This document shows, piece by piece, positions 43,330 through 52,569 of a stretch of DNA of 64,000 bases. The position numbers were made by a program, and so were the translations under genes. The DNA is taken from contig NZ_JABUKC010000002.1 in the NCBI RefSeq assembly GCF_014595885.1, positions 124,001 to 188,000 on the forward strand. The letters run 5' to 3'. The stretch is from Microcella alkalica (lineage in GTDB: Bacteria; Actinomycetota; Actinomycetes; Actinomycetales; Microbacteriaceae). Below the pieces are notes generated by a model, which was not told the origin of the DNA, did no database searches, and saw nothing but the letters and a program-made list of their open reading frames with translations. The first letter of the stretch is position 1. Every line of letters starts with the position of its first letter.

Positions 43330-43499
43330 ATCGGCCGGGGGAGGCCGTCTGCGAACGGCGCCGGGGGGCGGCGTTCGACCTGCGAGGGTCGTCAGGGGAA
43401 TCCTCCGTCGAGCTGGTTTCCCGCGGCGCGCGTTCAGCGCGCAGGCGGGAAGGGCCTGCGAGCGACCCAAGCCCCCCTTGCCGTCGCTCGCAGGCCTGT
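43330..43499 (+). ncRNA. candidate structured noncoding RNA between ispG and proS
   Basis: The 320-base gap holds no convincing reading frame but strong secondary structure. Hairpin 1 is CGACC/GGTCG (43376-43391). Hairpin 2 pairs TTCCCGC (43418-43424) with GCGGGAA (43445-43451) around an inner GCGCGC stem. Hairpin 3 is a perfect 14-bp stem, GGCCTGCGAGCGAC (43453-43466) with GTCGCTCGCAGGCC (43483-43496), with an inner CAAG/CTTG stem closing a C-rich loop; it could act as terminator. CTGCGA occurs three times (43349, 43380, 43456), and each copy could pair with the single TCGCAG of the last stem. The C-run loop recalls the actinobacterial 6C RNA motif, but only one such loop is present, so I do not assign it to that family. 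Confidence 0.45.
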
Positions 43500-43555
43500 T
43501 TCATGATGCCGCTCGAGCGCGCTACGGCCCCACAACGGGGGGTGCCGTGTCGAAC

Positions 43556-43561
43556 TAGGCT
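43556..43561 (+). promoter_or_regulatory. -10 box of a leaderless proS promoter
   Basis: TAGGCT is followed by 6 bases and the GTG at 43568, so proS is probably transcribed from its own leaderless promoter, separate from the RNA candidate upstream. Confidence 0.6.
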
Positions 43562-43567
43562 GGGTGG

Positions 43568-45337
43568 GTGCCCACCCGTCTGTCACAGCTCTTCGTCCGC
43601 ACGCTCCGCGACGACCCCGCCGACGCCGAGGTCGCCAGCCACCGGCTGCTCGTGCGCGCCGGCTACATCCGGCGCCAGGCGCCGGGCGTCTTCGCCTGGC
43701 TCCCGCTCGGGCTGCGCGTGCGGCATCGCGTCGAGCAGGTGATCCGCGAGGAGATGGCGGCGATCGGCGCGCAGGAGGTGCTGTTCCCCGCCCTGCTGCC
43801 CCGCGAGCCCTACGAGGCCACCGGCCGCTGGGAGGAGTACGGCGACGGCATCTTCCGCCTCAAGGATCGCAAGGGCGCCGACTACCTGCTGGCCCCCACC
43901 CACGAGGAGGTCTTCACGCTGCTCGTGAAGGACCTCTCCTCCAGCTACAAGGATCTGCCGCTGTCGATCTACCAGATCCAGGACAAATACCGCGACGAGG
44001 CTCGGCCGCGGGCTGGCCTGCTGCGCGGGCGCGAGTTCTCGATGAAGGACGCCTACTCGTTCGACGTCGACGACGCGGGCCTCGACGCCTCGTACGCCGC
44101 ACAGCGCGGCGCCTACGAGCGCATCTTCGCCCGGCTCGGGCTCGACTACGTCATCGTGCAGGCCGATGCTGGCGCGATGGGCGGCTCGCGCAGCGAGGAG
44201 TTCCTGCACCCCACGCCCATCGGCGAGGACACCTTCGTTCGCTCGGCCGGCGGCTACGCCGCGAACGTCGAGGCCTACCGCACGCAGGCGCCCGAGGCGC
44301 GGCCGATCGAGGGGATGCCCGCCGCCGAGATCGTCGACTCGCCCCAGACCCCGACCATCGCCACGCTCGTGACGCTGCTCAACGAGCGCCACCCCCGGGC
44401 CGACCGCGCGTGGGAGGCCGCCGACACGCTCAAGAACGTGGTGCTGCGCCTCACGCACCTCGACGGCTCGACCGAGCTCGTCATCGTCGGCGTGCCCGGC
44501 GACCGCGACGTCGACATGAAGCGTGCGGAGGTCGCCTTCGCGCCCGCCGCCGTCGACGCCGCGACCGACGAGGACTTCGCCCGCCACCGCGGCCTCGTGA
44601 AGGGCTACATCGGGCCGTGGTCGCCGAGCGGGCCGGTGCTCGGCGATACCTCGAGCACGGGCATCCGCTACCTCGTCGACCCGCGCGTCGTCGACGGCAC
44701 AGCGTGGGTGACCGGCGCGAACGTCGACGAGCAGCACGTCATCTCGCTCGTCGCGGGCCGCGACTTCGTCGCCGACGGCACGGCCGACATCGCCGAGGTG
44801 CGCGCGGGCGACCCCGCTCCGGACGGCTCGGGCCCCGTCGAGCTCGCGCGCGGCATGGAGATCGGGCACGTCTTCCAGCTCGGGCGCAAGTACGCCGAGG
44901 CGCTCGGCCTGCAGGTGCTCGACGAGAACGGCAAGCTCGTGACCGTCACGATGGGCTCGTACGGCATCGGCGTGACGCGCATCCTCGCCGCGATCGCCGA
45001 GGCGAACCACGACGAGCGCGGGCTCATCTGGCCGCGCCAGGTCGCGCCCTTCGACGTGCACGTCGTGGCGACCGGCAAGGACCCGGTCGTGTTCGAGATC
45101 GCCGAGACGCTCACGAGCGAGCTCGAGGGCGAGCGCTACGAGGTGCTGCTGGATGACCGGCCCAAGGTCTCGCCCGGCGTCAAGTTCGGCGACGCCGAGC
45201 TGCTCGGCGTGCCGCTCGTCGTCATCGTCGGGCGCAACGCGGCCGAGGGCGTCGTCGAGTTCTGGGATCGCCGCACCGGCGAGCGGCGCGACGTCGCGCT
45301 GCACGAGGTGCTCGCGGCGATCCGAGCGGCCGACTGA
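43568..45337 (+). CDS. proS: prolyl-tRNA synthetase
   Basis: A 589-residue class II synthetase of the bacterial type with the editing (INS) domain between motifs 2 and 3. Motif 1 region [18 protein letters not shown], motif 2 [24 protein letters not shown], the INS domain (about residues 235-385) and motif 3 [15 protein letters not shown] are all visible, followed by the anticodon-binding domain. It charges tRNA-Pro and edits alanyl errors. The GTG at 43568 starts directly after a -10 box. It sits in its usual place upstream of the nusA cluster, but a phosphatase gene follows it instead of rimP. Confidence 0.98.
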   Translation: MPTRLSQLFVRTLRDDPADAEVASHRLLVRAGYIRRQAPGVFAWLPLGLRVRHRVEQVIREEMAAIGAQEVLFPALLPREPYEATGRWEEYGDGIFRLKDRKGADYLLAPTHEEVFTLLVKDLSSSYKDLPLSIYQIQDKYRDEARPRAGLLRGREFSMKDAYSFDVDDAGLDASYAAQRGAYERIFARLGLDYVIVQADAGAMGGSRSEEFLHPTPIGEDTFVRSAGGYAANVEAYRTQAPEARPIEGMPAAEIVDSPQTPTIATLVTLLNERHPRADRAWEAADTLKNVVLRLTHLDGSTELVIVGVPGDRDVDMKRAEVAFAPAAVDAATDEDFARHRGLVKGYIGPWSPSGPVLGDTSSTGIRYLVDPRVVDGTAWVTGANVDEQHVISLVAGRDFVADGTADIAEVRAGDPAPDGSGPVELARGMEIGHVFQLGRKYAEALGLQVLDENGKLVTVTMGSYGIGVTRILAAIAEANHDERGLIWPRQVAPFDVHVVATGKDPVVFEIAETLTSELEGERYEVLLDDRPKVSPGVKFGDAELLGVPLVVIVGRNAAEGVVEFWDRRTGERRDVALHEVLAAIRAAD

Positions 45338-45366
45338 CCGGGCGGCGCGGCGGGGTGGACTGACCG

Positions 45367-45384
45367 GTTCACCCCGCGTTCACC
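45367..45384 (+). promoter_or_regulatory. PHO box (PhoP binding site) upstream of the PhoX phosphatase gene
   Basis: Two direct copies of GTTCACC at 45367-45373 and 45378-45384 repeat with an exact 11-base period. This is the form of the actinobacterial PHO box described for PhoP of Streptomyces. It lies about 100 bases before the start of a PhoX-type phosphatase, which fits phosphate-starvation control. Confidence 0.72.
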
Positions 45385-45481
45385 CGCGGGGCGACGGAGC
45401 GTCGCCCGGCGGTCACGAGGAGGTCGCGCCCCCGCGAGAGCGTGGCGGAGCATCCGTCACCACCTCGAGGGGGAACCGACC

Positions 45482-47521
45482 ATGACCATCAGCGCCGACC
45501 GCGAGACCCGCCCGCGCCTGCCGATCGTCGACCACGCGCGCGGCAAGCGCTCGCCCGTGACGTGCCGCCTGAAGTGCGCCGACGCGTGCCTCGGGCCGGA
45601 GTGCAACCAGAGCGCGAACCCCACCTTCCGCTCCGTCGTGCAGACGGCGTTCAGCCGCCGGGCCCTGCTCGGCGGGGCCGCGGCCGGCGCCATCGCGATC
45701 GCGACGACCACCTTCGAGCGGCCGACCGCCGCGGTCGCCGCCACTGGTCCCACCGGGCTGCCGTTCGAGCCCATCGCGCCCGTCGACGCGAGCGTCGACT
45801 CGTTCGTCGTGCCGCGGGGGTACCAGTGGGCGCCGCTCATCCGCTGGGGCGACCCCGTGCTGCCCGGCGCGCCCGTCTTCGACATCGCGGCCCAGTCGCC
45901 CGCGGCGCAGGCGCTGCAGTTCGGCTACAACAACGACTACATCGACATCCTCGTCGACGAGGGCGGGCTCACGGGCGTGCTCGTCGCCAACCACGAGTAC
46001 GTCAACCCCGGCATCATGTTCCCGCCCTCGAGTGACCCCGCGGAGCTGCGGCGGCGCAGCGAGATCTTCAAGGCGGCGCAGGGCATGAGCGTCGTCGAGG
46101 TCGAGCGCGACGCCCCGGGCGCACCGTGGCGCACCGTGCCGGGCGGCCGCCGCAACCGGCGCCTCACCGTCGACACGCCCTTCGCCCTCACCGGTCCCGC
46201 CGCCGGATCCTCGCTCGTGCGCACCGCCGCCGACCCGGAGGGCCGCACCGTGCTCGGCACGCTCGGCAACTGCGCGGGCGGCACGACGCCGTGGGGCACC
46301 GTGCTGTCGGGCGAGGAGAACTTCAACGGCTACTTCTCGGCGCCGGCGAGCACGCCCGAGCGCGCCCGCTACGGCTTCGCCCAGCGGCCGACGAGCACGG
46401 GCTGGGAGACGTGGGACCCGCGCTTCGACGGCACCGCCCCCGGCTACGAGAACGAGGCCAACCGCTTCGGGTACATCGTCGAGCTCGACCCCAGCGACCC
46501 CACCTCGACGCCGGTCAAGCACACCGCCATGGGGCGCTTCAAGCACGAGGGCGCCAACGTCACGATCGCCGAGGACGGCCGGGTCGTGGCGTACATGGGC
46601 GACGACGAGCGCGGCGACTACCTCTACAAGTTCGTCTCGAAGCACCGCGTCAATCGCGGCCGCGGGCCCGGCGCCCGGAAGCAGAACCTGCGGCTGCTGA
46701 GCGAGGGCGACCTGTTCGTCGCGCGATTCACGGGAGACTCGCCCGCCGCCGAGATCGACGGCTCGGGCCGCCTGCCGCAGGACGGCGCCTTCGACGGCTC
46801 GGGGGAATGGATCGCCCTCACGCGCAACGGCAGGAGCGCGGTGCCCGGCATGACGGTCGAGCAGGTGCTCGTGCACACGCGCCTCGCCGCCGACCTCGTC
46901 GGCGCGACCAAGATGGACCGCGTCGAGGACGTCGAGCCGCACCCGACGACCGGCCGCGTCTACGTCGCCTGCACCAACAACACCCGTCGCGGCATCGACG
47001 CGCCCGTCGACGAAGCGAACCCGCGCCTGGCGAACAGGGACGGCCACGTCATCGAGCTCGTGGAGTCGCAGGGGCAGGCCGGCGAGAGCTTCGCCTGGAG
47101 CATCCTGCTGCTCTGCGGCGACCCGGCCGGGGCGGCGCTCACCTACTTCGCCGGCTTCCCGCCGGCGATGGTGTCGCCGATCTCGTGCCCCGACAACGTC
47201 GCGTTCGACGCCGAGGGCAACCTGTGGATCTCGACGGATGGGGCGCCGAGCTCGATCCGCAGGAACGACGGCCTGTTCAAGGTGCCGCTCGAGGGGCCGG
47301 AGCGCGGTCGCGTGCAGCAGTTCCTCTCGGTGCCGCGGGATGCGGAGACCTGCGGCCCCATCATCCGCGTCGACGACGCGATGGTGCTCGTCGCCGTGCA
47401 GCACCCGGGGGAGGACGGCACCTTCGAGGCGCCGAACTCGCTCTTCCCCGACTACGGCGCCACCGGCCCGGGCACCGCCGCGGCGCCGCGACCGTCGGTG
47501 GTGCAGGTCTGGCGCGCCTGA
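45482..47521 (+). CDS. PhoX-type (DUF839) Tat-exported phosphatase
   Basis: A 679-residue protein of the PhoX/DUF839 family, calcium- and iron-dependent alkaline phosphatases exported folded by the Tat system. The twin-arginine motif FSRRALLGG lies near residues 60-68, after a 58-residue n-region with four Cys (GKRSPVTCRLKCADACLGPEC), which is a recurring feature of actinobacterial members. Family stretches in the mature part include VLSGEENFNGYF, GRFKHEGANV, YMGDDERGDYLYKFVS and ISCPDNVAFDAEGNLW. The ATG has a GAGGGGG site upstream and a PHO box about 100 bases away. It interrupts the proS-nusA neighbourhood. Confidence 0.92.
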   Translation: MTISADRETRPRLPIVDHARGKRSPVTCRLKCADACLGPECNQSANPTFRSVVQTAFSRRALLGGAAAGAIAIATTTFERPTAAVAATGPTGLPFEPIAPVDASVDSFVVPRGYQWAPLIRWGDPVLPGAPVFDIAAQSPAAQALQFGYNNDYIDILVDEGGLTGVLVANHEYVNPGIMFPPSSDPAELRRRSEIFKAAQGMSVVEVERDAPGAPWRTVPGGRRNRRLTVDTPFALTGPAAGSSLVRTAADPEGRTVLGTLGNCAGGTTPWGTVLSGEENFNGYFSAPASTPERARYGFAQRPTSTGWETWDPRFDGTAPGYENEANRFGYIVELDPSDPTSTPVKHTAMGRFKHEGANVTIAEDGRVVAYMGDDERGDYLYKFVSKHRVNRGRGPGARKQNLRLLSEGDLFVARFTGDSPAAEIDGSGRLPQDGAFDGSGEWIALTRNGRSAVPGMTVEQVLVHTRLAADLVGATKMDRVEDVEPHPTTGRVYVACTNNTRRGIDAPVDEANPRLANRDGHVIELVESQGQAGESFAWSILLLCGDPAGAALTYFAGFPPAMVSPISCPDNVAFDAEGNLWISTDGAPSSIRRNDGLFKVPLEGPERGRVQQFLSVPRDAETCGPIIRVDDAMVLVAVQHPGEDGTFEAPNSLFPDYGATGPGTAAAPRPSVVQVWRA

Positions 47522-47567
47522 CGCCTCGAGGGTGACCGCTCGCGGCGGCGCGGGCGCGGAAGTCGGG

Positions 47568-47573
47568 TACCGT
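47568..47573 (+). promoter_or_regulatory. -10 box for the nusA operon
   Basis: TACCGT lies about 67 bases before the nusA GTG. It would drive nusA, ylxR and infB independently of the phosphatase gene upstream. Confidence 0.45.
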
Positions 47574-47639
47574 GGAGGTCCGACCCGCGCTCGCGCCGCC
47601 GCGCAGCGCGTCGCCCAACCGAATAGCGGAGGTACCGAC

Positions 47640-48635
47640 GTGGACATCGACCTGGCAGTTCTGAGGATGATGGAGCGCGAGCGGGAGATCCCGTTCGACG
47701 AGCTCGTGCAGATCATCGAGCAGGCCATCCTCACGGCGTACCTGAAGCACACCGACCAGGCCGACCACCGCGGCTCCGACCAGCCCCAGCCGCGCGTCGA
47801 GCTCGACCGCAAGACCGGCCACGTGACCGTCTACGCGCCGGTCTACGACGAGGAGGGCCAGGCCATCGGCGAGGCGCCGGACAGCCCCGACGACTTCGGC
47901 CGCATCGCCGCCTTCGCCGCCAAGCAGGTCATCAATCAGCGGCTGCGCGACATCGGCGACGACAAGGTGCTCGGCGAGTTCAAGGGCCGCGAGGGCGACA
48001 TCATCGCCGGCGTGATCCAGCAGGGGCCGAACCCGCGCATGGTGCACATTGACCTCGGCTCGATCGAGGCGATCCTGCCGCCGGAGGAGCAGGTGCCGGG
48101 CGAGGAGTACCCGCACGGCAAGCGCATCCGCGTCTACGTTACAAGCGTCGCGCGCGGGCTCAAGGGGCCCTCGATCACCGTCAGCCGCACGCACCCCTCG
48201 CTCGTGCGGCGCCTGTTCGCCCTCGAGGTGCCCGAGATCGCCAGCGGCGTCGTCGAGATCACCGCGCTGGCCCGCGAGGCCGGCCACCGCACGAAGATCG
48301 CCGTGCGGGCCACCGAGCCCGGCGTCAACGCCAAGGGCGCGTGCATCGGCGAGCTGGGGCAGCGCGTGCGCGCCGTGACCGCCGAGCTGGGGGAGGAGAA
48401 GATCGACATCGTCGACCACTCCGACGACCTCGCGACCTTCGTGAAGAACGCCCTCTCACCGGCGAAGGTGACCGACGCCTTCGTCATCGACGCCTCGACC
48501 AAGGCAGTGCGGGCGCTCGTGCCCGACTACCAGCTGTCGCTCGCGATCGGCAAGGAGGGGCAGAACGCTCGCCTGGCCGCGAAGCTGACCGGCGCGAAGA
48601 TCGACATTCAGCCCGATTCCGTGATGGAGGACTGA
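47640..48635 (+). CDS. nusA: transcription termination/antitermination factor NusA
   Basis: A 331-residue NusA of the short actinobacterial form: N-terminal RNA polymerase-binding domain (about 1-105), S1 domain (about 108-180, with VIQQGPNPRMVHIDLGSIEAILP), and two KH domains (about 185-331) ending in LSLAIGKEGQNARLAAKLTG. It lacks the C-terminal acidic repeats of the E. coli protein, as expected. The GTG start follows a CGGAGGT ribosome site. It is normally preceded by rimP, which is not found here. Confidence 0.97.
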   Translation: MDIDLAVLRMMEREREIPFDELVQIIEQAILTAYLKHTDQADHRGSDQPQPRVELDRKTGHVTVYAPVYDEEGQAIGEAPDSPDDFGRIAAFAAKQVINQRLRDIGDDKVLGEFKGREGDIIAGVIQQGPNPRMVHIDLGSIEAILPPEEQVPGEEYPHGKRIRVYVTSVARGLKGPSITVSRTHPSLVRRLFALEVPEIASGVVEITALAREAGHRTKIAVRATEPGVNAKGACIGELGQRVRAVTAELGEEKIDIVDHSDDLATFVKNALSPAKVTDAFVIDASTKAVRALVPDYQLSLAIGKEGQNARLAAKLTGAKIDIQPDSVMED

Positions 48636-48693
48636 GCGACGATCGCTCAGGGCGACACGCCCAGCGCCGACGATCGGAAGGGGAGGGGGTAGG

Positions 48694-48981
48694 ATGGAAT
48701 CCGTCAGAACGTGCATCGGCTGCCGTCGACGCGAATCCCGCTCCTCACTTCTGAGGGTGGTGGCGCGCGCCGGAGCGGTCGAGCCGGATGCCTCCGCCCG
48801 CATGCCGGGCAGGGGCGCGTGGGTGCACCGCACTCGCGACTGCGTCGAGATCGCGACCTCGCGACGGGCCTGGGCTCGTGCGCTGCGGGTCGCTGGTCCG
48901 CTCGATGCAGGGCCGGTTCTGGCCACCATCGGATCCGTCGGATCCACGAGAGAACAGGCTGATCGGCTCTTGGACAACTGA
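48694..48981 (+). CDS. ylxR: YlxR family RNA-binding protein
   Basis: A 95-residue protein with the YlxR signature RTCIGCRRRESRSSLLRVV at the N-terminus and GRGAWVHRTRDCV in the middle. YlxR proteins bind RNA or nucleoid and RNase P, and their gene lies between nusA and infB across many bacteria, as here. The ATG follows a purine-rich GGGAGGGGG site. The function remains only partly understood. Confidence 0.95.
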   Translation: MESVRTCIGCRRRESRSSLLRVVARAGAVEPDASARMPGRGAWVHRTRDCVEIATSRRAWARALRVAGPLDAGPVLATIGSVGSTREQADRLLDN

Positions 48982-49057
48982 TGAGCGGCTCGAAATGAGA
49001 CCCGTCAACCCCTAACGGTTCGCCCCTGCCTGGGAGCGGACCCCAGACAGGAGAATT

Positions 49058-51703
49058 GTGGCTGGAAAACCACGCGTGCACGAGATCGCGAGCGAGCTCG
49101 GCATCGAAAGCAAGGTCGCCCTCGAGAAGCTCAAGGAGCTGGGCGAATTCGTCAAGGGACCGTCGTCGACGATCGAGCCCCCGGTCGCGCGCAAGCTGCG
49201 GCAGGCGCTCGAGGCGGCCGGCGTGACGGCTCCGAAGACCGAGCAGGCCGCGCCGGCCAAGCCGGCCGCGAAGCCGGCGACCCCCGCAGCGCCCGCCGCG
49301 CCGAAGGCGCCCGAGGCGCCCGCCGCCCCGGCCGCTGAGGCACCCGCGGCCCCCGCCGCGCCGAAGCCGGCCGCCGAGACCAAGCCCGCGAACCCCGCGG
49401 CGCCCGGCACCCCGCGCCCCGGCAACAACCCCTTCGCCTCGCAGCAGGGCATGGCCCGCCCCGGCCAGCCGCGCCCCGGCAACAACCCCTTCAGCTCGAC
49501 GCAGGGCATGCCGCGTCCCGGCGGCGGCGCCATCCCGCGCCCGACCGCTCCGCGTCCCGGTGCTCCGCGTCCCGGCGCTCCTCGCCCCGGTGCGCCGCGT
49601 CCGGGCGCCCCGCGCGGCAACGCGCCGTTCCAGGCCCGCACGGGCGGCCCCGGTCGCCCCGGCGGCGCCGGCGGCGGCTTCCAGCGCCCCGGCGGCCCGG
49701 GTGGCGGCTTCAGCGGCCCCCGCCCCGGTGGCGGCGGTCGCGGGCGCGGCCCTGGCGGCGGCACCGCGGGTGCCTTCGGCCGCGGCGGCGGCAAGAGCAA
49801 GGCGCGCAAGTCGAAGCGGACGAAGCGGCAAGAGTTCGAGATGCGGGAGGCTCCCACCGTCGGCGGTGTGAGTGTTCCCCGCGGCGACGGCAAGACGGTC
49901 ATCCGCCTGCGTCAGGGCGCGTCGATCACCGACTTCGCCGACAAGCTGGAGCAGTTCAGCGGTATGAGCGTGCCCCCGGGCAACCTCGTGACGGTGCTCT
50001 TCCACCTCGGCGAGATGGCGACGGCGACCGAGTCGCTCGACGGCTCGACCTTCGAGGTGCTCGGCGCCGAGCTCGGCTACAAGGTCGAGATCGTCTCGCC
50101 GGAGGACGAGGACAAGGAGCTCCTGGAGAGCTTCGACATCGACCTGGACGAGGAGGAGAACGAGGAGGACCTCGTCATCCGCCCGCCCGTGGTCACCGTG
50201 ATGGGCCACGTCGACCACGGTAAGACGAAGCTGCTCGACGCGATCCGCCAGGCGAACGTCGTGGCGGGCGAGGCCGGCGGCATCACGCAGCACATCGGCG
50301 CCTACCAGGTCTGGACGGAGCACGAGGGCTTCGAGCGCGCGATCACCTTCATCGACACCCCGGGTCACGAGGCGTTCACTGCCATGCGCGCCCGTGGTGC
50401 GCAGGTGACCGACGTCGCCATCCTCGTCGTCGCGGCCGACGACGGCATCATGCCGCAGACGGTCGAGGCGCTGAACCACGCGCAGGCCGCCGGCGTGCCG
50501 ATCGTCGTCGCGGTCAACAAGGTCGACAAGGAGGGGGCGAACCCCGCCAAGGTGCGCCAGCAGCTCACCGAGTTCGGCCTCGTGGCCGAGGAGTACGGCG
50601 GCGACACGATGTTCGTCGATGTCTCGGCGCTGCAGAAGCTCGGCATCACCGAGCTGCTCGACGCGGTGCTGCTGACGGCCGATGCCGGGCTCGACCTGCG
50701 CGCGAACCCCAACCGCACCGCGCGTGGTGTGGCGATCGAGGCGCGCCTCGACAAGGGCCGCGGCTCGGTCGCGACCGTGCTCATCCAGTCGGGAACCCTG
50801 CGCGTCGGCGACGCGATCGTCGCCGGCACGGCCTACGGCCGCGTGCGCGCGATGACCGACGAGAACGGCGACAAGGTCGAGGAGGCGTACCCCTCCCGCC
50901 CCGTGCTCGTGCAGGGTCTGTCGAGCGTGCCGCGCGCCGGTGACACCTTCCTGGTCACCGACGACGACCGCACCGCGCGCCAGATCGCCGAGAAGCGCGA
51001 AGCCGCCGAGCGCAACGCGCAGCTGGCGAAGGCCCGCAAGCGCATCAGCCTCGAGGACTTCACGAAGGCGCTGGAGGACGGCAAGGTCGAGTCGCTCAAC
51101 CTCATCCTCAAGGGCGATGTGTCGGGTGCCGTGGAGGCGCTCGAGGATTCGCTCATGAAGATCGAGGTCGACGACAGCGTGCAGCTGCGCATCATCCACC
51201 GCGGCGTCGGTGCGGTGACCGAGAGCGACGTGAACCTCGCGACGATCGACAACGCGATCATCGTGGGCTTCAACGTGCGCCCCGACACGAAGGCGCGCGA
51301 GCGCGCCCAGCGCGAGGGCGTCGACATCCGCTTCTACTCGGTCATCTACGCCGCGCTGGAGGAGATCGAGAACTCGCTCAAGGGCATGCTCAAGCCCGAG
51401 TTCGAGGAGGTGCAGTCGGGTGTCGCGGAGATCCGCGAGATCTTCCGGTCGTCGAAGTTCGGCAACATCGCCGGTGTCATCGTCCGCTCCGGCACGATCA
51501 CGCGCAACGCCAAGGCGCGCGTCATCCGTGACGGCGTCGTGGTCGGCGACAACCTCGCGATCGAGTCGCTGCGTCGCTTCAAGGACGACGTCACCGAGGT
51601 CCGCACCGACTTCGAGTGCGGTATCGGCCTGGGCAAGTTCAACGACATCCAGGTCGGCGACGAGATCGAGACGATCGAGATGAAGGAGAAGCCGCGCGTC
51701 TAG
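49058..51703 (+). CDS. infB: translation initiation factor IF-2
   Basis: An 881-residue IF-2. The N-terminal IF2_N helix-turn region ([25 protein letters not shown]) is followed by a long Ala/Pro/Gly-rich linker (about 55-250) with tandem RPGAP and RPGNNPF repeats. The GTPase domain begins near residue 378 with G1 GHVDHGKT at 383-390, then DTPGHEAF and NKVDK. Domains II, III and the C-terminal fMet-tRNA binding domain are complete, ending in [15 protein letters not shown]. The GTG start follows ACAGGAGAA. A hairpin terminator lies directly downstream. Confidence 0.98.
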   Translation: MAGKPRVHEIASELGIESKVALEKLKELGEFVKGPSSTIEPPVARKLRQALEAAGVTAPKTEQAAPAKPAAKPATPAAPAAPKAPEAPAAPAAEAPAAPAAPKPAAETKPANPAAPGTPRPGNNPFASQQGMARPGQPRPGNNPFSSTQGMPRPGGGAIPRPTAPRPGAPRPGAPRPGAPRPGAPRGNAPFQARTGGPGRPGGAGGGFQRPGGPGGGFSGPRPGGGGRGRGPGGGTAGAFGRGGGKSKARKSKRTKRQEFEMREAPTVGGVSVPRGDGKTVIRLRQGASITDFADKLEQFSGMSVPPGNLVTVLFHLGEMATATESLDGSTFEVLGAELGYKVEIVSPEDEDKELLESFDIDLDEEENEEDLVIRPPVVTVMGHVDHGKTKLLDAIRQANVVAGEAGGITQHIGAYQVWTEHEGFERAITFIDTPGHEAFTAMRARGAQVTDVAILVVAADDGIMPQTVEALNHAQAAGVPIVVAVNKVDKEGANPAKVRQQLTEFGLVAEEYGGDTMFVDVSALQKLGITELLDAVLLTADAGLDLRANPNRTARGVAIEARLDKGRGSVATVLIQSGTLRVGDAIVAGTAYGRVRAMTDENGDKVEEAYPSRPVLVQGLSSVPRAGDTFLVTDDDRTARQIAEKREAAERNAQLAKARKRISLEDFTKALEDGKVESLNLILKGDVSGAVEALEDSLMKIEVDDSVQLRIIHRGVGAVTESDVNLATIDNAIIVGFNVRPDTKARERAQREGVDIRFYSVIYAALEEIENSLKGMLKPEFEEVQSGVAEIREIFRSSKFGNIAGVIVRSGTITRNAKARVIRDGVVVGDNLAIESLRRFKDDVTEVRTDFECGIGLGKFNDIQVGDEIETIEMKEKPRV

Positions 51704-51716
51704 TGCCGCCGGCTGC

Positions 51717-51747
51717 GAGCCCCCGCCTCCCTGCGGGGCGGGGGCTC
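51717..51747 (+). terminator. hairpin terminator between infB and rbfA
   Basis: GAGCCCCCGCC (51717-51727) pairs perfectly with GGCGGGGGCTC (51737-51747) around a 9-base loop, followed by CTCCTT. It begins 13 bases after the infB stop and could attenuate rather than abolish read-through to rbfA. Confidence 0.7.
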
Positions 51748-51774
51748 CTCCTTCCCGAGTGAGGGGAAGACGAC

Positions 51775-52233
51775 ATGGGTGAGAGCCCCCGCGTCCGCAA
51801 GGTCGCCGACCGCATCCAGGAGATCATCGCGAAGCGGCTCGAGCGCGGCATCCGCGACCCCCGCATGGGCTTCGCGACGATCACGGCCGTGCAGGTGACC
51901 GGTGACCTGCAGCACGCGAGCGTCTTCTACACCGTCTACGGCACCGACGAGGAGCGCGCCGACACCGCGGCGGCGCTCAAGGCGGCGACGGGGATGCTCC
52001 GCACCGAGGTCGGCCGCCACCTCAACACGCGGCTCACGCCGACGCTCGAGTTCATCCTCGACGGCGTGCCCGAGAACGCGATGGCGATCGAGGCGCTGCT
52101 GCGCGAGGCCCGCGAGCGGGATGCCCGCACCGAGGCCGAGGCGGCGACCGCGCAGTACGCCGGCGACCCCGACCCCTACGTCAAGCCGCGCGAGCTCGAC
52201 GACGAGGACGACGAGCTCGACGACCGGGGCTGA
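51775..52233 (+). CDS. rbfA: 30S ribosome-binding factor RbfA
   Basis: A 152-residue RbfA, a KH-fold factor for late 30S subunit maturation. The family start RVRKVADRIQEIIAKRLERG and the core FATITAVQVTGDLQHASVFYTVYG and PTLEFILDGVPENA are present. The acidic C-terminal tail (DDEDDELDDRG) is typical of actinobacteria. It follows infB after a hairpin. The truB gene that often comes next is absent. Confidence 0.97.
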   Translation: MGESPRVRKVADRIQEIIAKRLERGIRDPRMGFATITAVQVTGDLQHASVFYTVYGTDEERADTAAALKAATGMLRTEVGRHLNTRLTPTLEFILDGVPENAMAIEALLREARERDARTEAEAATAQYAGDPDPYVKPRELDDEDDELDDRG

Positions 52234-52244
52234 TCGACCCGCGT

Positions 52245-52268
52245 CGCGCCGAACGGCGCTTCGGCGCG
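52245..52268. terminator. bidirectional terminator between rbfA and the small membrane gene
   Basis: CGCGCCGAA (52245-52253) and TTCGGCGCG (52260-52268) form a 9-bp stem with a 6-base loop between two convergent genes. Confidence 0.6.
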
Positions 52269-52304
52269 GCGCGCACGGGCGGCTGCGCCGGCCTGCGGCA
52301 GCGC

Positions 52305-52484
52305 CTACTCCTCGTCGGAGTGCGTGAAGATGCCGATCTGCCCGTCGCCGACGGCGATCGACACGACCGACAGCACGAGGCCGCCGACGACCGTCAGCGC
52401 GGCGATGATGCCCACGACGCCGAGGATGAACGCCTCGGCCGGGCCTGTCTTCGTGTTCGCGGCGCGGCTCGTGGGGGTGGTCAT
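52305..52484 (-). CDS. small single-pass membrane protein, unknown function
   Basis: A 59-residue protein: a polar N-terminus of about 16 residues (TTPTSRAANTKTGPAEA), one hydrophobic helix (about residues 18-41, FILGVVGIIAALTVVGGLVL), and a short tail ending HSDEE. The ATG at 52484 has AAGGAG 7 bases upstream, which supports it as real and fixes the start 23 codons inside a longer open frame. I do not recognise the family. It is downstream of, and on the same strand as, the MFS gene, about 85 bases away. Confidence 0.62.
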   Translation of the reverse strand: MTTPTSRAANTKTGPAEAFILGVVGIIAALTVVGGLVLSVVSIAVGDGQIGIFTHSDEE

Positions 52485-52569
52485 GCTGGCTCCTTGCGAG
52501 GGGCTCGCGCCGCGATCGCGACGCTGCGGGCTGTGACGGGACGGAGCGCTCACGCGCTCACGGATATCC

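Noticed and set aside
43330-43499. Assignment of the ispG-proS RNA to the 6C RNA family
   Set aside because: The 6C motif needs two stem-loops each with a C run; only one C-rich loop is seen.
43297-43558. Short plus-strand frames in the ispG-proS gap
   Set aside because: They lack ribosome sites and protein-like composition, and they cut through the strong RNA hairpins.
49400-49760. Tandem repeats in the infB N-terminal region as a mobile or variable element
   Set aside because: Pro/Gly/Arg repeats in the IF-2 linker are normal for actinobacteria.
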